DNA of 64,000 nucleotides from Streptomyces venezuelae (GTDB taxonomy: Bacteria > Actinomycetota > Actinomycetes > Streptomycetales > Streptomycetaceae), in contig NZ_CP029189.1 of NCBI RefSeq assembly GCF_008642275.1, forward strand, positions 3,760,501 through 3,824,500. The letters run 5' to 3'. Shown one piece after another: positions 29,293 through 38,008 of the stretch. The translations under genes and the position numbers were made by a program. Numbering within the stretch: position 1 is the stretch's first letter; the number at the start of each line of letters is the position of its first letter. A model generated the notes under the pieces. It did no database searches, was not told the origin of the DNA, and saw only the letters and a list, made by a program, of their open reading frames with translations.

Positions 29293-30555
29293 ATGACCGA
29301 CGACACCAACCCGGCCGACGACGGCGTGGTGATCCTGGTCGGCAGCGGACAGCGCGCCTACCGCGAGTACCTGCTCGCGGGGGCCGCCCGGCGCCGCCCG
29401 ATCTGGATCCTGGACGCGGTCGACCCGACCTGGCAGGAGCAGTACGTACTCGGCTCCACCACGGTGGAACTGCTCGACCGCGCCCGCCTGGTGCCCGACA
29501 CGGAAGGCCTGGTCAAAGCCGCCGAGGCGGTCGCCGCCGAGCACCGTGTGGTCGGTGTGTTCAGCTACGACGAGACGCTGGTGGTGACCTGCGCACTGAT
29601 CGCCGAGCGGCTCGGACTGCCCGGCCTGACCTCGCGCGGCGCCGACAACTGCCGCAACAAGCACAACACCCGGCAGCTGCTCACCGCCGCCGGACTGCCC
29701 CAGCCGCGCTTCGCCTACGTGACCGACGCCGGGACGGCCCTCGCCACCGCCGACTCCTTCGGCTATCCGGTCGTCCTCAAGCCCCGCGGCATGGGCGCGA
29801 GCATCGGCGTCATCCGGGTCGACGGCCCGGAGGGCGTCCGCGAGGCCTTCGAGGTCGCCGACGCCGCCGGCCGCGGCGGGAACAGCGACTACGAGGGCGG
29901 CGCACTGGTCGAGGAGTGCGTCATGGGCCCCGAGATCAGCATCGACGGACTGGTCTTCGACGGCGACTGGACCCCGCTCTTCCTCGCGCGCAAGGAGGTG
30001 GGCCTCGCGCCGTACTTCGAGGAGACCGGCCACGTGGTCAGCGCCACCGACCCGCTGCTCGCCGACGCGGAGCTGCTGGGCGTCCTGCGGGACGCCCACC
30101 GGGAACTGGGCATCGATTACGGGATCACCCACACCGAGGTGAAGCTCACCACCCGCGGCCCGGTGATCATCGAGGTGAACGCCCGCCTCGGCGGCGACCT
30201 CATCCCCTACCTCGGCAGCCTCGCCACCGGCGTGGAGCCCGGGGAGCTGGCCGCGGACGTGGCCGCCGGCGTCCGCCCCGAGTGGACCCCGACCGAGTCC
30301 CGCACCGTCGGGATCCGCTTCCTGTACCCGCCGGAGAACGGAACGGTCCGCTCGGTCGACGTACCCGCCCCCACGGACGTACCGGGACTGCTGGAGACGA
30401 ACGTGATGGTGGCGCCCGGGGTGACCCTGCTCCTGCCGCCCGAGGGCTACCTCAGCCGGTACGCCAACCTGATCTGCGCCGGGGACACCTTCCTGAGCTG
30501 CGAGGAGTCCCTCGCCAAAGCGGCCGCACTGACCACCGTCGTCCTCGCCGGCTGA
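29293..30555 (+). CDS. ATP-grasp ligase 2
   Basis: 420-aa ATP-grasp protein with canonical motifs: pre-grasp domain (about 1-100), NKHNTRQLLTAAGLPQPRF (about 117-135), the Lys region PVVLKPRGMGASIGVIRV (about 155-172) and the metal site EVNARLGGDLIPYL (about 293-306). The chosen ATG has GAGGTG six bases upstream; a GTG three codons earlier (29284) that overlaps the previous stop is the alternative. It is distinct in sequence from ligase 1, so the two probably form different bonds. Similar to the L-amino acid ligase group (ATP-grasp_4). Confidence 0.88.
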   Translation: MTDDTNPADDGVVILVGSGQRAYREYLLAGAARRRPIWILDAVDPTWQEQYVLGSTTVELLDRARLVPDTEGLVKAAEAVAAEHRVVGVFSYDETLVVTCALIAERLGLPGLTSRGADNCRNKHNTRQLLTAAGLPQPRFAYVTDAGTALATADSFGYPVVLKPRGMGASIGVIRVDGPEGVREAFEVADAAGRGGNSDYEGGALVEECVMGPEISIDGLVFDGDWTPLFLARKEVGLAPYFEETGHVVSATDPLLADAELLGVLRDAHRELGIDYGITHTEVKLTTRGPVIIEVNARLGGDLIPYLGSLATGVEPGELAADVAAGVRPEWTPTESRTVGIRFLYPPENGTVRSVDVPAPTDVPGLLETNVMVAPGVTLLLPPEGYLSRYANLICAGDTFLSCEESLAKAAALTTVVLAG

Positions 30556-30591
30556 CCCGCCGGCCCAACGAGAACCGAAGGGAGGGGTGTG

Positions 30592-31737
30592 ATGCCGACG
30601 AGGGTGACGGTAGTGGGCGGCGGAGTGATCGCCCTGCTCACGGCGGTCGAGTGCGTGCTCGACGGACACAAGGTCACGGTCGTGGACCAAGGCCCCATCC
30701 CGCACAGCAGAGCCACCTCTTTCGACCAGCACCGGATCCTGCGGGCCCTGCACCCGGCGGATCCGAGGACCACGGCGGCCGCCCTGCGGGCGCACCGCCG
30801 CTGGGTCGAACTGGAGGAACTGTTCCTGACGCGCTTCTACGAGCAGGTCGGCTCCCTGACCGTCCTGCCGCCCGCTGCCGCGACGGACGCGGCGGCGATG
30901 CTCACCGAAGCAGGCGGCCACGCGAGGGAACTGACGGCGGCCGGCCTGGCCGACCGCTATCCGCACCTGCACGTGGGCGGCGGCCTCGGCGCGGTACTGG
31001 AGGACGAGGCGGGCGTACTGCTCGCCGAGCGGGTCCTCGCCGCCTGCGTCGGCTGGCTGAAGTGGCAGCGGGGCATCGAGCTGATCGAGCACCGGGCCGC
31101 GACCGCCGTCGACGGCGAGAGCGGCAGCGTACGACTGGTGGACGGACGGGTGCTGCGCGGCGACGCCGTCCTGGTGGCCGTGGGGCCCTGGTCCCGTGAC
31201 CTGCTGCCGCAGCACGTGGCCGGGCAGCTGACCCTGTACCGGCAGTCCCTCCTCTACTGCCGGGTGCCCCGGCAGCAGTCGGGGGCCTGGGCGGCCACCC
31301 CGGCGATACCGGCCCTCGGCACCGCGGGCGGCGCCTGGCTGATCCCGCCGGTGGCGGGCACGGCCCTCAAGCTCACCTCGGCCACCGCCTGCCGGGTGGC
31401 CGACGCGATCACCGACCACACCACCGACCCGTACTGGCAGCGCAGGCTGGAGAAGGAGTTCGGGGACATCCTCCCCGGGTTCGGCCCGGCCTGGGTCACC
31501 GCGGCCAAGGACGCCTACTACTCGGCCTTCGCCCCGACCGGCGGCCCGCTGCTGGTCGCCCTGGGCGGCTCGGGATTCGCGTACGCGGCCTGCGGTGGGA
31601 CATCCTTCAAGTTCGCGCCGCTCATCGCGCGGTCGCTGGCCGACCGGCTGATCGGCAGGACTCCGTCGCCGACCGGCCTCGGTGCCCTCGACGGGCCACC
31701 GCTGGACGTCCACACCCCGCAGCTCGCGGGCCGGTGA
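30592..31737 (+). CDS. FAD-dependent oxidoreductase (DAO family)
   Basis: 381-aa flavoprotein of the D-amino acid/sarcosine oxidase superfamily. The N-terminal dinucleotide motif is VVGGGVIALLTAVE (about 6-19), followed by the acidic end VVDQG. A C-terminal FAD motif region ends with GGSGFAYAACGGTSFKFAPLIARSLADRL. The ATG at 30592 has GGAGGG five bases upstream. Related flavoenzymes in formycin- and triacsin-type clusters oxidatively cleave the lysine-derived hydrazine to release hydrazinoacetic acid; that role fits here but is inferred. It follows ligase 2 by 36 bp, the largest gap in the second half of the operon. Confidence 0.86.
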   Translation: MPTRVTVVGGGVIALLTAVECVLDGHKVTVVDQGPIPHSRATSFDQHRILRALHPADPRTTAAALRAHRRWVELEELFLTRFYEQVGSLTVLPPAAATDAAAMLTEAGGHARELTAAGLADRYPHLHVGGGLGAVLEDEAGVLLAERVLAACVGWLKWQRGIELIEHRAATAVDGESGSVRLVDGRVLRGDAVLVAVGPWSRDLLPQHVAGQLTLYRQSLLYCRVPRQQSGAWAATPAIPALGTAGGAWLIPPVAGTALKLTSATACRVADAITDHTTDPYWQRRLEKEFGDILPGFGPAWVTAAKDAYYSAFAPTGGPLLVALGGSGFAYAACGGTSFKFAPLIARSLADRLIGRTPSPTGLGALDGPPLDVHTPQLAGR

Positions 31738-32744
31738 GCGGCGGCCGGATGAGCGAGGAGCGAACCGTGGTGACGGTGGACGACGTACGGCGGCTCGCCA
31801 TGGCCCTGCCGAGGACCGAGGAACACCTGATCCGGGACCGGGTGAAGTTCCGGATCGGCGGCATCGTCTATCTCGCGCTGTCCCGGGACGAGAGCGAACT
31901 GGGCTTCGCGTTCCCCAAGGAGGAACGGGCGGCGCTCGTCGCCGCCGAGCCGGAGAAGTTCTTCCTGCCCCGCGAGTCCGATCTGCGCTTCCACTGGGTG
32001 GAGGCCCGGCTGGCGGCCCTGGACGCCGAGGAGCTGGCGGGACTGGTCACCGAGGCCTGGCGGATGGTGGTGCCCGCGAAGGTCGCCCGCGCCCATCTGG
32101 ATCCGCCGGCCGCGCCGCCGCTCCCGCCCGCGCCGTCCCTGGCCGAACTGTCCGCCTCGGCGGAGGTCTTCAACGGCTTCGCGGGCGCGGACCGCAGCTG
32201 GCAGGCGCTGCGCGAGGAGACCGGCCACGCCCTCGACCTCTCGCTCGCCGCGCACCGGACGGCCCTGCACCGCTGGCTGAACTCCTGGGGCTGCCGCATC
32301 CGTTACCCGCGCGAGGGCGAGCCCGACACCTTCGGAGCGGGGCTCGCCGCGTGGGGGGAGCGGCACACGCTGGCGCACACACCGCTGGCCCGGCTCACCC
32401 CGCGCGAGATCTCCCGGTTCGCCGCCGCCTACGAGGAGCTGGCCGCGCTGCCGATCGGCCGCCGCAGCCTCGGCCCGACCGCCGCGGCCAAGGCGTTGTA
32501 CGCGCTGCGTCCCGACTCGGTCATGCCGTGGGACGCGGCCATCGCCCAGCGGCTGTACGGGGTCCGGGACGGGGCCGCCTTCGCCCGTCACCTGGAACTC
32601 GGCCGGAGCTGGGCGCGTGCGGCGCTGGAGGAGGGCGGCGGTCTCGGCGAGGCGGCCCTGTGCGCCCGGATCGGCCGGCCCGGGGTGTCCCTCGCCAAGA
32701 TCCTCGACGAGCACCTCTACGTCACCATCACCCACAGGTCCTGA
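31734..32744 (+). CDS. MmcQ/YjbR-domain fusion protein
   Basis: 336-aa protein. The N-terminal 115 residues form an MmcQ/YjbR (DUF419) domain: VDDVRRLAMALPRTEEHLI, VKFRIGGIVYLALS, and the FFLPRESDLRFHWVEARL strand-helix. The C-terminal 200 residues are an unrecognised helical domain, with LHRWLNSWGCRIRYPREGEP and AAKALYALRPDSVMPWDAAIAQ, which recall helix-hairpin-helix proteins but were not assigned. A GTG at 31734 overlaps the previous stop; an ATG at 31749 is an alternative. It may be the last gene of the operon or an unrelated neighbour. YjbR domains have a DNA-binding-like fold without a settled function. Confidence 0.78.
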   Translation: MSGGRMSEERTVVTVDDVRRLAMALPRTEEHLIRDRVKFRIGGIVYLALSRDESELGFAFPKEERAALVAAEPEKFFLPRESDLRFHWVEARLAALDAEELAGLVTEAWRMVVPAKVARAHLDPPAAPPLPPAPSLAELSASAEVFNGFAGADRSWQALREETGHALDLSLAAHRTALHRWLNSWGCRIRYPREGEPDTFGAGLAAWGERHTLAHTPLARLTPREISRFAAAYEELAALPIGRRSLGPTAAAKALYALRPDSVMPWDAAIAQRLYGVRDGAAFARHLELGRSWARAALEEGGGLGEAALCARIGRPGVSLAKILDEHLYVTITHRS

Positions 32745-32765
32745 CCGGTGCGGGAGGGCCCGGGA

Positions 32766-34262
32766 CTACCCCGGCTGCCGCGCGTGCACACGGCCCCGCG
32801 CCGCCGCCGCGGGCACGGGAGCGGGAGACGGGTCCTCCTCCGTCGGGTCCGGCTGCGTCAGCGCGTACGCCCGCGCCATCGGCGTCAGTCCGTACTGCCC
32901 GGGCAGGTCGCAGTGGTCGAGCAGTCCCGCGTCGAGGAGCCGTTCGAGGAGGTCCTCCACCGGCTGCGCGGACCGCTCGACCAGCAGGGCGAGCGCGTCC
33001 GCGGACTCGTACACCACGTTGTCCACGGAGGGCGGGTTGTCGGAGCCGGCGAACTGGCGCAGCATCAGCCGCGCCCACGGGGTCAGCAGCCGGTAGGCGC
33101 TGTCGAGACGGCTGCTCAGCGCGTCGTCCCCGATCTGCAGCCGGGCCAGGAAACGGCCGGGTGCCCGCTGCCCGACGCGCCTGCCGAAGCCGCCCGGCCC
33201 GCCCGGCCCGTCTCCGAGCAGTTCGGACACGGCGTCCTGGAGCATCCACTCGGGGCGGGCCGCGAGGCGCCGGCCGGCCAGGTTGAGCGCGAGCGGCAGG
33301 TCCCCGCAGGCATCGGCGAGGCGCAGGCACGCGCGCGGCTCGCTGCCGACCCGGTCGCCGCCGAGCAGCTGCGCGAGCAGTTCCATCGACTCGTCGCGGT
33401 CCAGTGCGGGGAGCCGGATCCGGCCAATTCCGTCGAGGCCCAGTAGACGGGACCGGCTGGTGATGATGATGCGGCTCTCGGGCGCCGCGATGAGAAGTTC
33501 CCTGATCTGCCGCTCGTGCTGGACGCCGTCCAGCACGACGAGCAGCCGCCGGCGGTTGAGGAGCGATCGGTACAGGCCAATTCTCTGACCGGGATCGTTC
33601 GGGATCCGGTCGGCGGGGATGCCGAGCGCCTCCAGGAAACCGCCCGCGATTCCGGCGGCGTCCTTCCGCCCGTCCGCGGCCGGGTCGAGGTTCGCGTAGA
33701 GCTGCCCGTCGGGCAGGTTCACGGCCAGTTCGTGGGCGAGCCGCAGGGCGAAGGCCGTCTTCCCCGCACCGACCTGACCGCTGATCACCAAGGGTGCCGC
33801 GGGGCGCTGCCCGTCGTAGGAGGGAGCGGTCAGGGCCCGCGCCCGCTGGAGCAGCTCACGCCGTCCCACCAGGGGCTGGGCCTCCATCGGCAGCTGCGAG
33901 GGCGGCGGCAGCACGGCGCGTACGTCGGCCGCGCGCAGCTCGTTCTCCTGGTGCTGCTGCACGGCTTTGACCGCCGGACGGGCGGTTCCGTCGTCCCCGT
34001 CGGCGCGTGCCGCCTCGTGCCAGCGGCGTTCCCAGCTGGCGCGGTCACCGCCGCAGGCCTCGGCGAAGGCGAGGGCCACCTGAAGCGTCGGGAGCCGGTA
34101 GCCGGCGGCCGCGTCGGAGAGCACGGACGCGGAGAACATGGCCCGGGTGGCCATGTCGCGGTAGCCGGGACTGCCGGCCGCGGTACGCAGCCTGCGCAAC
34201 TCCCGGGCGAACGCGGTGACCGGTCCGGCGTCGGGGGCCAGCGGTCTCTCCAGTCTTCCCAC
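32766..34262 (-). CDS. XRE-HTH / NB-ARC STAND regulator
   Basis: 498-aa protein. An XRE-like HTH occupies about residues 10-75 (FARELRRLRTAAGSPGYRDMATRAMFSASVLSDAAAG). An NB-ARC NTPase domain follows, with Walker A ISGQVGAGKTAFAL (about 158-171), Walker B RRLLVVLDGVQ (about 237-247), sensor IIITSRSRLLGL and GDLPLALNLAGRRL. The C-terminus has a winged-helix-like region but no long repeat sensor. The GTG at 34262 follows AAGGAG. It is a probable signal-gated regulator, divergent from a SARP-type STAND regulator across a gap with an inverted repeat, and convergent with the end of the biosynthetic operon. Control of that operon is plausible but unproven. Confidence 0.86.
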   Translation of the reverse strand: MGRLERPLAPDAGPVTAFARELRRLRTAAGSPGYRDMATRAMFSASVLSDAAAGYRLPTLQVALAFAEACGGDRASWERRWHEAARADGDDGTARPAVKAVQQHQENELRAADVRAVLPPPSQLPMEAQPLVGRRELLQRARALTAPSYDGQRPAAPLVISGQVGAGKTAFALRLAHELAVNLPDGQLYANLDPAADGRKDAAGIAGGFLEALGIPADRIPNDPGQRIGLYRSLLNRRRLLVVLDGVQHERQIRELLIAAPESRIIITSRSRLLGLDGIGRIRLPALDRDESMELLAQLLGGDRVGSEPRACLRLADACGDLPLALNLAGRRLAARPEWMLQDAVSELLGDGPGGPGGFGRRVGQRAPGRFLARLQIGDDALSSRLDSAYRLLTPWARLMLRQFAGSDNPPSVDNVVYESADALALLVERSAQPVEDLLERLLDAGLLDHCDLPGQYGLTPMARAYALTQPDPTEEDPSPAPVPAAAARGRVHARQPG

Positions 34263-34436
34263 AGCCTGCTCCTTCGGTACTCGCTCCGTGTGCCGCCTGC
34301 TCCGGGCCGCCCATGAACTGTCGGTGTCGCCCTTCCTGATCTGCTACCGGATGCTTACCGCGTGCGAGGGGTAACCCCTATGATCCGGTTGACATGGCCT
34401 GGCCAGGGGCCTTGTTCATTTGGGGGTGGCTGTCCG
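34263..34436. promoter_or_regulatory. divergent promoter between the two STAND regulators
   Basis: 174-bp gap with the inverted repeat AGGGG-TAA-CCCCT (34367-34379) just upstream of TTGACA (34389-34394), a good -35. The -10 is weak (TTGTTC at 34412 or a neighbour). The repeat is well placed to be an operator for one or both regulators. Confidence 0.5.
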
Positions 34437-37400
34437 ATGCCGGGGGCGGATGCGGAGTCCGGGGAGAGACGTGGCGTGGATCCTGCGGGGGGCAGGCTGC
34501 GCTTCAACGTTCTCGGATCGCTTGAGGGATGGTTCGGCGAGGTACGGCTGAGGCTGGGGGGAGCGATCCAGGAACGGGTCCTGTGCGTCCTGCTGCTGGA
34601 AGCCGGCCGGGTGGTGCCCGTGGCCCGCCTCGTGGAGGCGACCTGGGAGAAGGACCCGCCGGTGACCGCGGCGCATCAGGTCCGCAAGGCCGTCGCCGAC
34701 CTGCGGCGGCGGATACCCACCGGCACCGAGGTGATCGCCACCGACGGGCCCGGCTACCGCGTGACGGTGGCGGACGACCAGGTCGACCTCCTGGAGTTCG
34801 ACGCCCTGACCAGGGCGGCGGGCCAGGCGGTGCGGGAAGGCGGCCGGTCCGCGGCCGCCGAGGCACTGCGGTCCGCCCTCGCCCTGTGGCGGGGATCGGT
34901 CCTGTCCGGTACCGGCGGACCGGTGATCGAGGCCGCGGCGATCGCGCTGGAGGAGCGCCGGCTGGCCGCCGCCGAGCAGTTCTTCGACCTGTGCCTCGCC
35001 CTGGGCGAGAGCGGTGAGCTCATCTCGGGCCTGCGGGCCCTGATCACCCAGCACCCGCTGCGGGAGACGCTGCGCGGCCAGCTGATGCTCGCCCTGTACC
35101 GCTCCGGGCGGCAGGCCGAGGCGCTCAAGGAGTACGGGGAGGTCCGCGAGCTGCTCGTGGACGAGCTCGGCATCGACCCGGGCCCCCGGCTGGCCAGACT
35201 GTACGAGGCGATCCTGCGCGACAGCCCCGAGCTGGCCGCGCCCGAACGGCCGGCTCCGGTGCCCGCGGCGCCCGTACGACCGGTGCCCGGACCGGCGGCC
35301 CCCGTGGATCCGGTGCCCGAACGAGCCGGTTCCGAAGCCGCGCCGTTCGAGGCCGCGCCGTCCGAGGCCGCACCGCCGGAGGCCGTGCCGTCCGAGGCCG
35401 CGGCCCCCGAGGCCACGGCCCGCCCGGAACAGGACCGGGAGGGGGAGCCGGCAACGCGCGACGCCCCGGCCGACGCCCCGTGCACCCTGCCGTACGACCT
35501 GCCCGACTTCACCGGGCGCGCCAAGGAGCTGGCCGAGCTCTTCGACTACGTGCAGGACAAGGCCCGGGGCGGTGAGCGGTACGCCCGGATCGTGGCCATC
35601 GACGGCATGGGCGGCATGGGCAAGACCACCCTGGCCGTGCATGCCGCGCACCGGCTGGCCGACCGGTATCCCGACGGGCAGCTCCACATCGACCTGCACG
35701 GGTTCACCCCGGGCCGCGAGCCCGTGACGCCCGCCGCCGCGCTCGACGGGCTGCTGCGGACCATCGGTACGCCCGGGGACCGGATCCCCGAGGACCTGGA
35801 GGGGCGCACCGCCCTGTGGCGGTCCAAGCTGGACGGCCGGCGGATGCTGCTCCTGTTCGACAACGCGGTCGACGCGGCACAGATCAGGCCCCTGCTGCCG
35901 GCCTGGCCCGGCTGTCTCGCCCTGATCACCAGCCGCGGCCGGCTGCTGGACCTCGACGGCGTCGAGTGGGTGTCCATCGGGATGATGGAGCCCGAGGACA
36001 GCACCAGCCTGATGGCGGAGACCCTCGGTACCACCCGGGTGGCCGCCGAGCCGGCGGCATCCGCCGAACTGGCCGAGCTGTGCGGGCACCTGCCGCTGGC
36101 GCTGCGGATCGCGACCGCCCGGCTGCGCAACAGGCCGCGCTGGACGGTGCGTTATCTGGTCGAGCGGCTGCGTGACGAGAAGCGCCGGATGGACGAGCTG
36201 AGTTCGGGGGAGCGCAGCGTCGCGGCGACCCTGCGGCTGTCGTACCTGGCGATGGACGAGGAGTACCGGACCGCGTTCCGCATCCTCAGCCTGTACCCGT
36301 GCGCCGGGACGGACGCCCATTCGGCGGCGGCGCTCCTCGGCACGACCGTCCGCGACGCCGAGGACGCCCTGGAGTTCCTGCTCGACGTCCACCTGGTCCA
36401 GCAGCCCGACATCGGCCTCTACACCTTCCACGACCTGGTGCGCAGCTTCGCGCAGAGCCTGCGGGGGCCGGCGACGGCCGACGACGACGCGGCGGCGGTC
36501 GAGCGGCTGCTCGGCTACTACCTGACGGCGTCGAACACGGCCTGCGAGGTGCTCTTCCCGGGACGGGAGCGCAGGCCGACCGGCATCGCGCCCTACCAGG
36601 GCGAGCTGCCGTCCCTCAGGGACGCCGAACAGGCGGTGCGCTGGTTCGAGCGGGAGCAGGCGGGACTGCTCGCGGCCGTGTCGCTCGCCGAGCGGTGCGG
36701 CCACGACCGGTACGCGGCCTGCCTGAGCCGCAACGTGGGATTCCACCTGCACACGCACGGACAGCTCGACGAGTTCTGGAGCGTCGGACACCTCGCGGTG
36801 GCCGCCGCCCGCCGGCTCGACGATCCGGCGCTGCTCGGCATCAGCCTGGCCAATCTGGGTGCGGCCTGCTGGAAGCTGGGCCGGTTCGAGGAAGGGCTGG
36901 AGGTGGCCGCGGAGGCACGCGACACGGCGATCCGTGCCGGGGACCGGCACACCGAGGCGCACAGCGAATCGACCCTCGGGCTGCTGATGTCGATGCTCGG
37001 GAGGTACGGCGAGGCCCTCCCGCTCCTGGAGCGGTCCGTGGCCGTGGCCCGGGAACTGTCCAACCTGCGTGCGGAGTCGGAGAGCCTGACCACCCTCAGC
37101 ACGCTGTACGAGCGGTGGGGCCGCTATCCGGAGGCGGCGGCCGCCGCCCGGCGGGCGATCGAGATCGACCGCGACCTCGGTTACCGCGGCAACGAGATCG
37201 TGGCGCTGACCGATCTGGCCTTCGCGCAGGTGGGCCTGGGCGAGTACCCGGACGCGGACGCCAGTCTGGGGCGCGCCCGCGCCCTGTGCGACGAGGCCAG
37301 GTCGCCCGGCGACGTGGCCCTGGTGCTGGCGCTGTCCGCCCTCGTCGCGCACGAGCGGGGCGACGGCCCGCAGGCGCGCGCGTTCGCCGAGCGCTCCCTG

Positions 37401-37688
37401 GTCCTCGGCCGTACCAGCGGTGCGCCGATCCGGCTCGCGAAGGTCGAGAACGTGCTCGGCCGGCTCCACCTGCTGTGGGGGGAGCACGAGGTGGCCCTGG
37501 CCCTGCACGAGCACGCCCACAGGATCGCGGAGCCGATGAGCTTCCGTGCCGAGGAGGCGTCCGCGCTGGTGGGCATGGCCGATGCGGCCGAGGCGCTCGG
37601 TGACTTCCGGGCGGCGGCCGGGTACCGCGCGGCCGCCGAGGGGTTATACGACTTCATGAGCCTGCCGGCGCACCGCAGGACGTACTGA
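34437..37688 (+). CDS. SARP-type regulator with NB-ARC and TPR domains (AfsR-like)
   Basis: 1083-aa regulator. The N-terminal SARP DNA-binding domain covers about 15-105 (LGSLEGWFGEVRLRLGGAIQ, then VRKAVADLRRRIP), followed by the bacterial transcriptional activation domain (BTAD, about 115-260, ending LLVDELGIDPGPRLARLYEAIL). A Pro/Ala-rich linker leads to NB-ARC with Walker A GMGGMGKT (390-397) and Walker B MLLLFDNA, then TPR repeats (about 740-1070). A TTA codon at 37644-37646, 14 codons before the stop, implies dependence on the bldA tRNA and hence on developmental stage. Several start codons are possible; the ATG at 34437 lies downstream of the TTGACA. SARPs usually activate antibiotic clusters, so the operon at 19950 is a candidate target. 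Confidence 0.9.
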   Translation: MPGADAESGERRGVDPAGGRLRFNVLGSLEGWFGEVRLRLGGAIQERVLCVLLLEAGRVVPVARLVEATWEKDPPVTAAHQVRKAVADLRRRIPTGTEVIATDGPGYRVTVADDQVDLLEFDALTRAAGQAVREGGRSAAAEALRSALALWRGSVLSGTGGPVIEAAAIALEERRLAAAEQFFDLCLALGESGELISGLRALITQHPLRETLRGQLMLALYRSGRQAEALKEYGEVRELLVDELGIDPGPRLARLYEAILRDSPELAAPERPAPVPAAPVRPVPGPAAPVDPVPERAGSEAAPFEAAPSEAAPPEAVPSEAAAPEATARPEQDREGEPATRDAPADAPCTLPYDLPDFTGRAKELAELFDYVQDKARGGERYARIVAIDGMGGMGKTTLAVHAAHRLADRYPDGQLHIDLHGFTPGREPVTPAAALDGLLRTIGTPGDRIPEDLEGRTALWRSKLDGRRMLLLFDNAVDAAQIRPLLPAWPGCLALITSRGRLLDLDGVEWVSIGMMEPEDSTSLMAETLGTTRVAAEPAASAELAELCGHLPLALRIATARLRNRPRWTVRYLVERLRDEKRRMDELSSGERSVAATLRLSYLAMDEEYRTAFRILSLYPCAGTDAHSAAALLGTTVRDAEDALEFLLDVHLVQQPDIGLYTFHDLVRSFAQSLRGPATADDDAAAVERLLGYYLTASNTACEVLFPGRERRPTGIAPYQGELPSLRDAEQAVRWFEREQAGLLAAVSLAERCGHDRYAACLSRNVGFHLHTHGQLDEFWSVGHLAVAAARRLDDPALLGISLANLGAACWKLGRFEEGLEVAAEARDTAIRAGDRHTEAHSESTLGLLMSMLGRYGEALPLLERSVAVARELSNLRAESESLTTLSTLYERWGRYPEAAAAARRAIEIDRDLGYRGNEIVALTDLAFAQVGLGEYPDADASLGRARALCDEARSPGDVALVLALSALVAHERGDGPQARAFAERSLVLGRTSGAPIRLAKVENVLGRLHLLWGEHEVALALHEHAHRIAEPMSFRAEEASALVGMADAAEALGDFRAAAGYRAAAEGLYDFMSLPAHRRTY

Positions 37689-37699
37689 CCGCACACGGG

Positions 37700-37737
37700 G
37701 AAGTGCCCCGCACCGGATCTCCGGTGCGGGGCACTTC
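37700..37737. terminator. bidirectional terminator after the SARP gene
   Basis: A perfect 18-bp stem (arms 37700-37717 and 37720-37737) lies between convergent genes, 12 bp past the SARP stop and 7 bp past the small peptide gene. Confidence 0.85.
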
Positions 37738-37743
37738 GACGGC

Positions 37744-37923
37744 TCAGCGGGGGGTCGTGGTCGGGACCGGGGTCGGCGGGGCGACGCCCGGACCCTTGTC
37801 GTCCGCCAGTACCTGGTATCCGGAGGGCTGACCGGCGTCCACCGGGCTGCTGACCGTCACACCGACTCCGATCGCCAGAGTCGCCGTGATGATCCCGATC
37901 AGGCCGGCCAGCTTGCTGCGCAT
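37744..37923 (-). CDS. small exported peptide (59 aa)
   Basis: 59-aa product starting at the ATG at 37923, preceded by GGGGG at a suitable distance. It has MRSK, a hydrophobic segment (LAGLIGIITATLAIGVGVTV, residues 5-24) like a signal peptide or single membrane helix, a short polar region and a Pro/Thr-rich tail (PGVAPPTPVPTTTPR). There are no Cys residues. It is convergent with the SARP/TPR regulator gene and lies 85 bp downstream of an ATP-grasp-like gene on the same strand. It could be an exported signal peptide, a modified peptide precursor or a small wall protein; no family was recognised. Confidence 0.7.
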   Translation of the reverse strand: MRSKLAGLIGIITATLAIGVGVTVSSPVDAGQPSGYQVLADDKGPGVAPPTPVPTTTPR

Positions 37924-38008
37924 GTGTGGAACCCCCTGGTGTGTACCCGGTGCGGCTTCCGCGTGGTGCGGCGGCCGCTCTCGACAGGACAAAGACTGGA
38001 CCCGCCCC

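Noticed and set aside
18765..31737. Negamycin-type or piperazate-type pathway
   Set aside because: As far as I know those use haem-type N-N forming enzymes. None is visible here, whereas the cupin/MetRS pair is.
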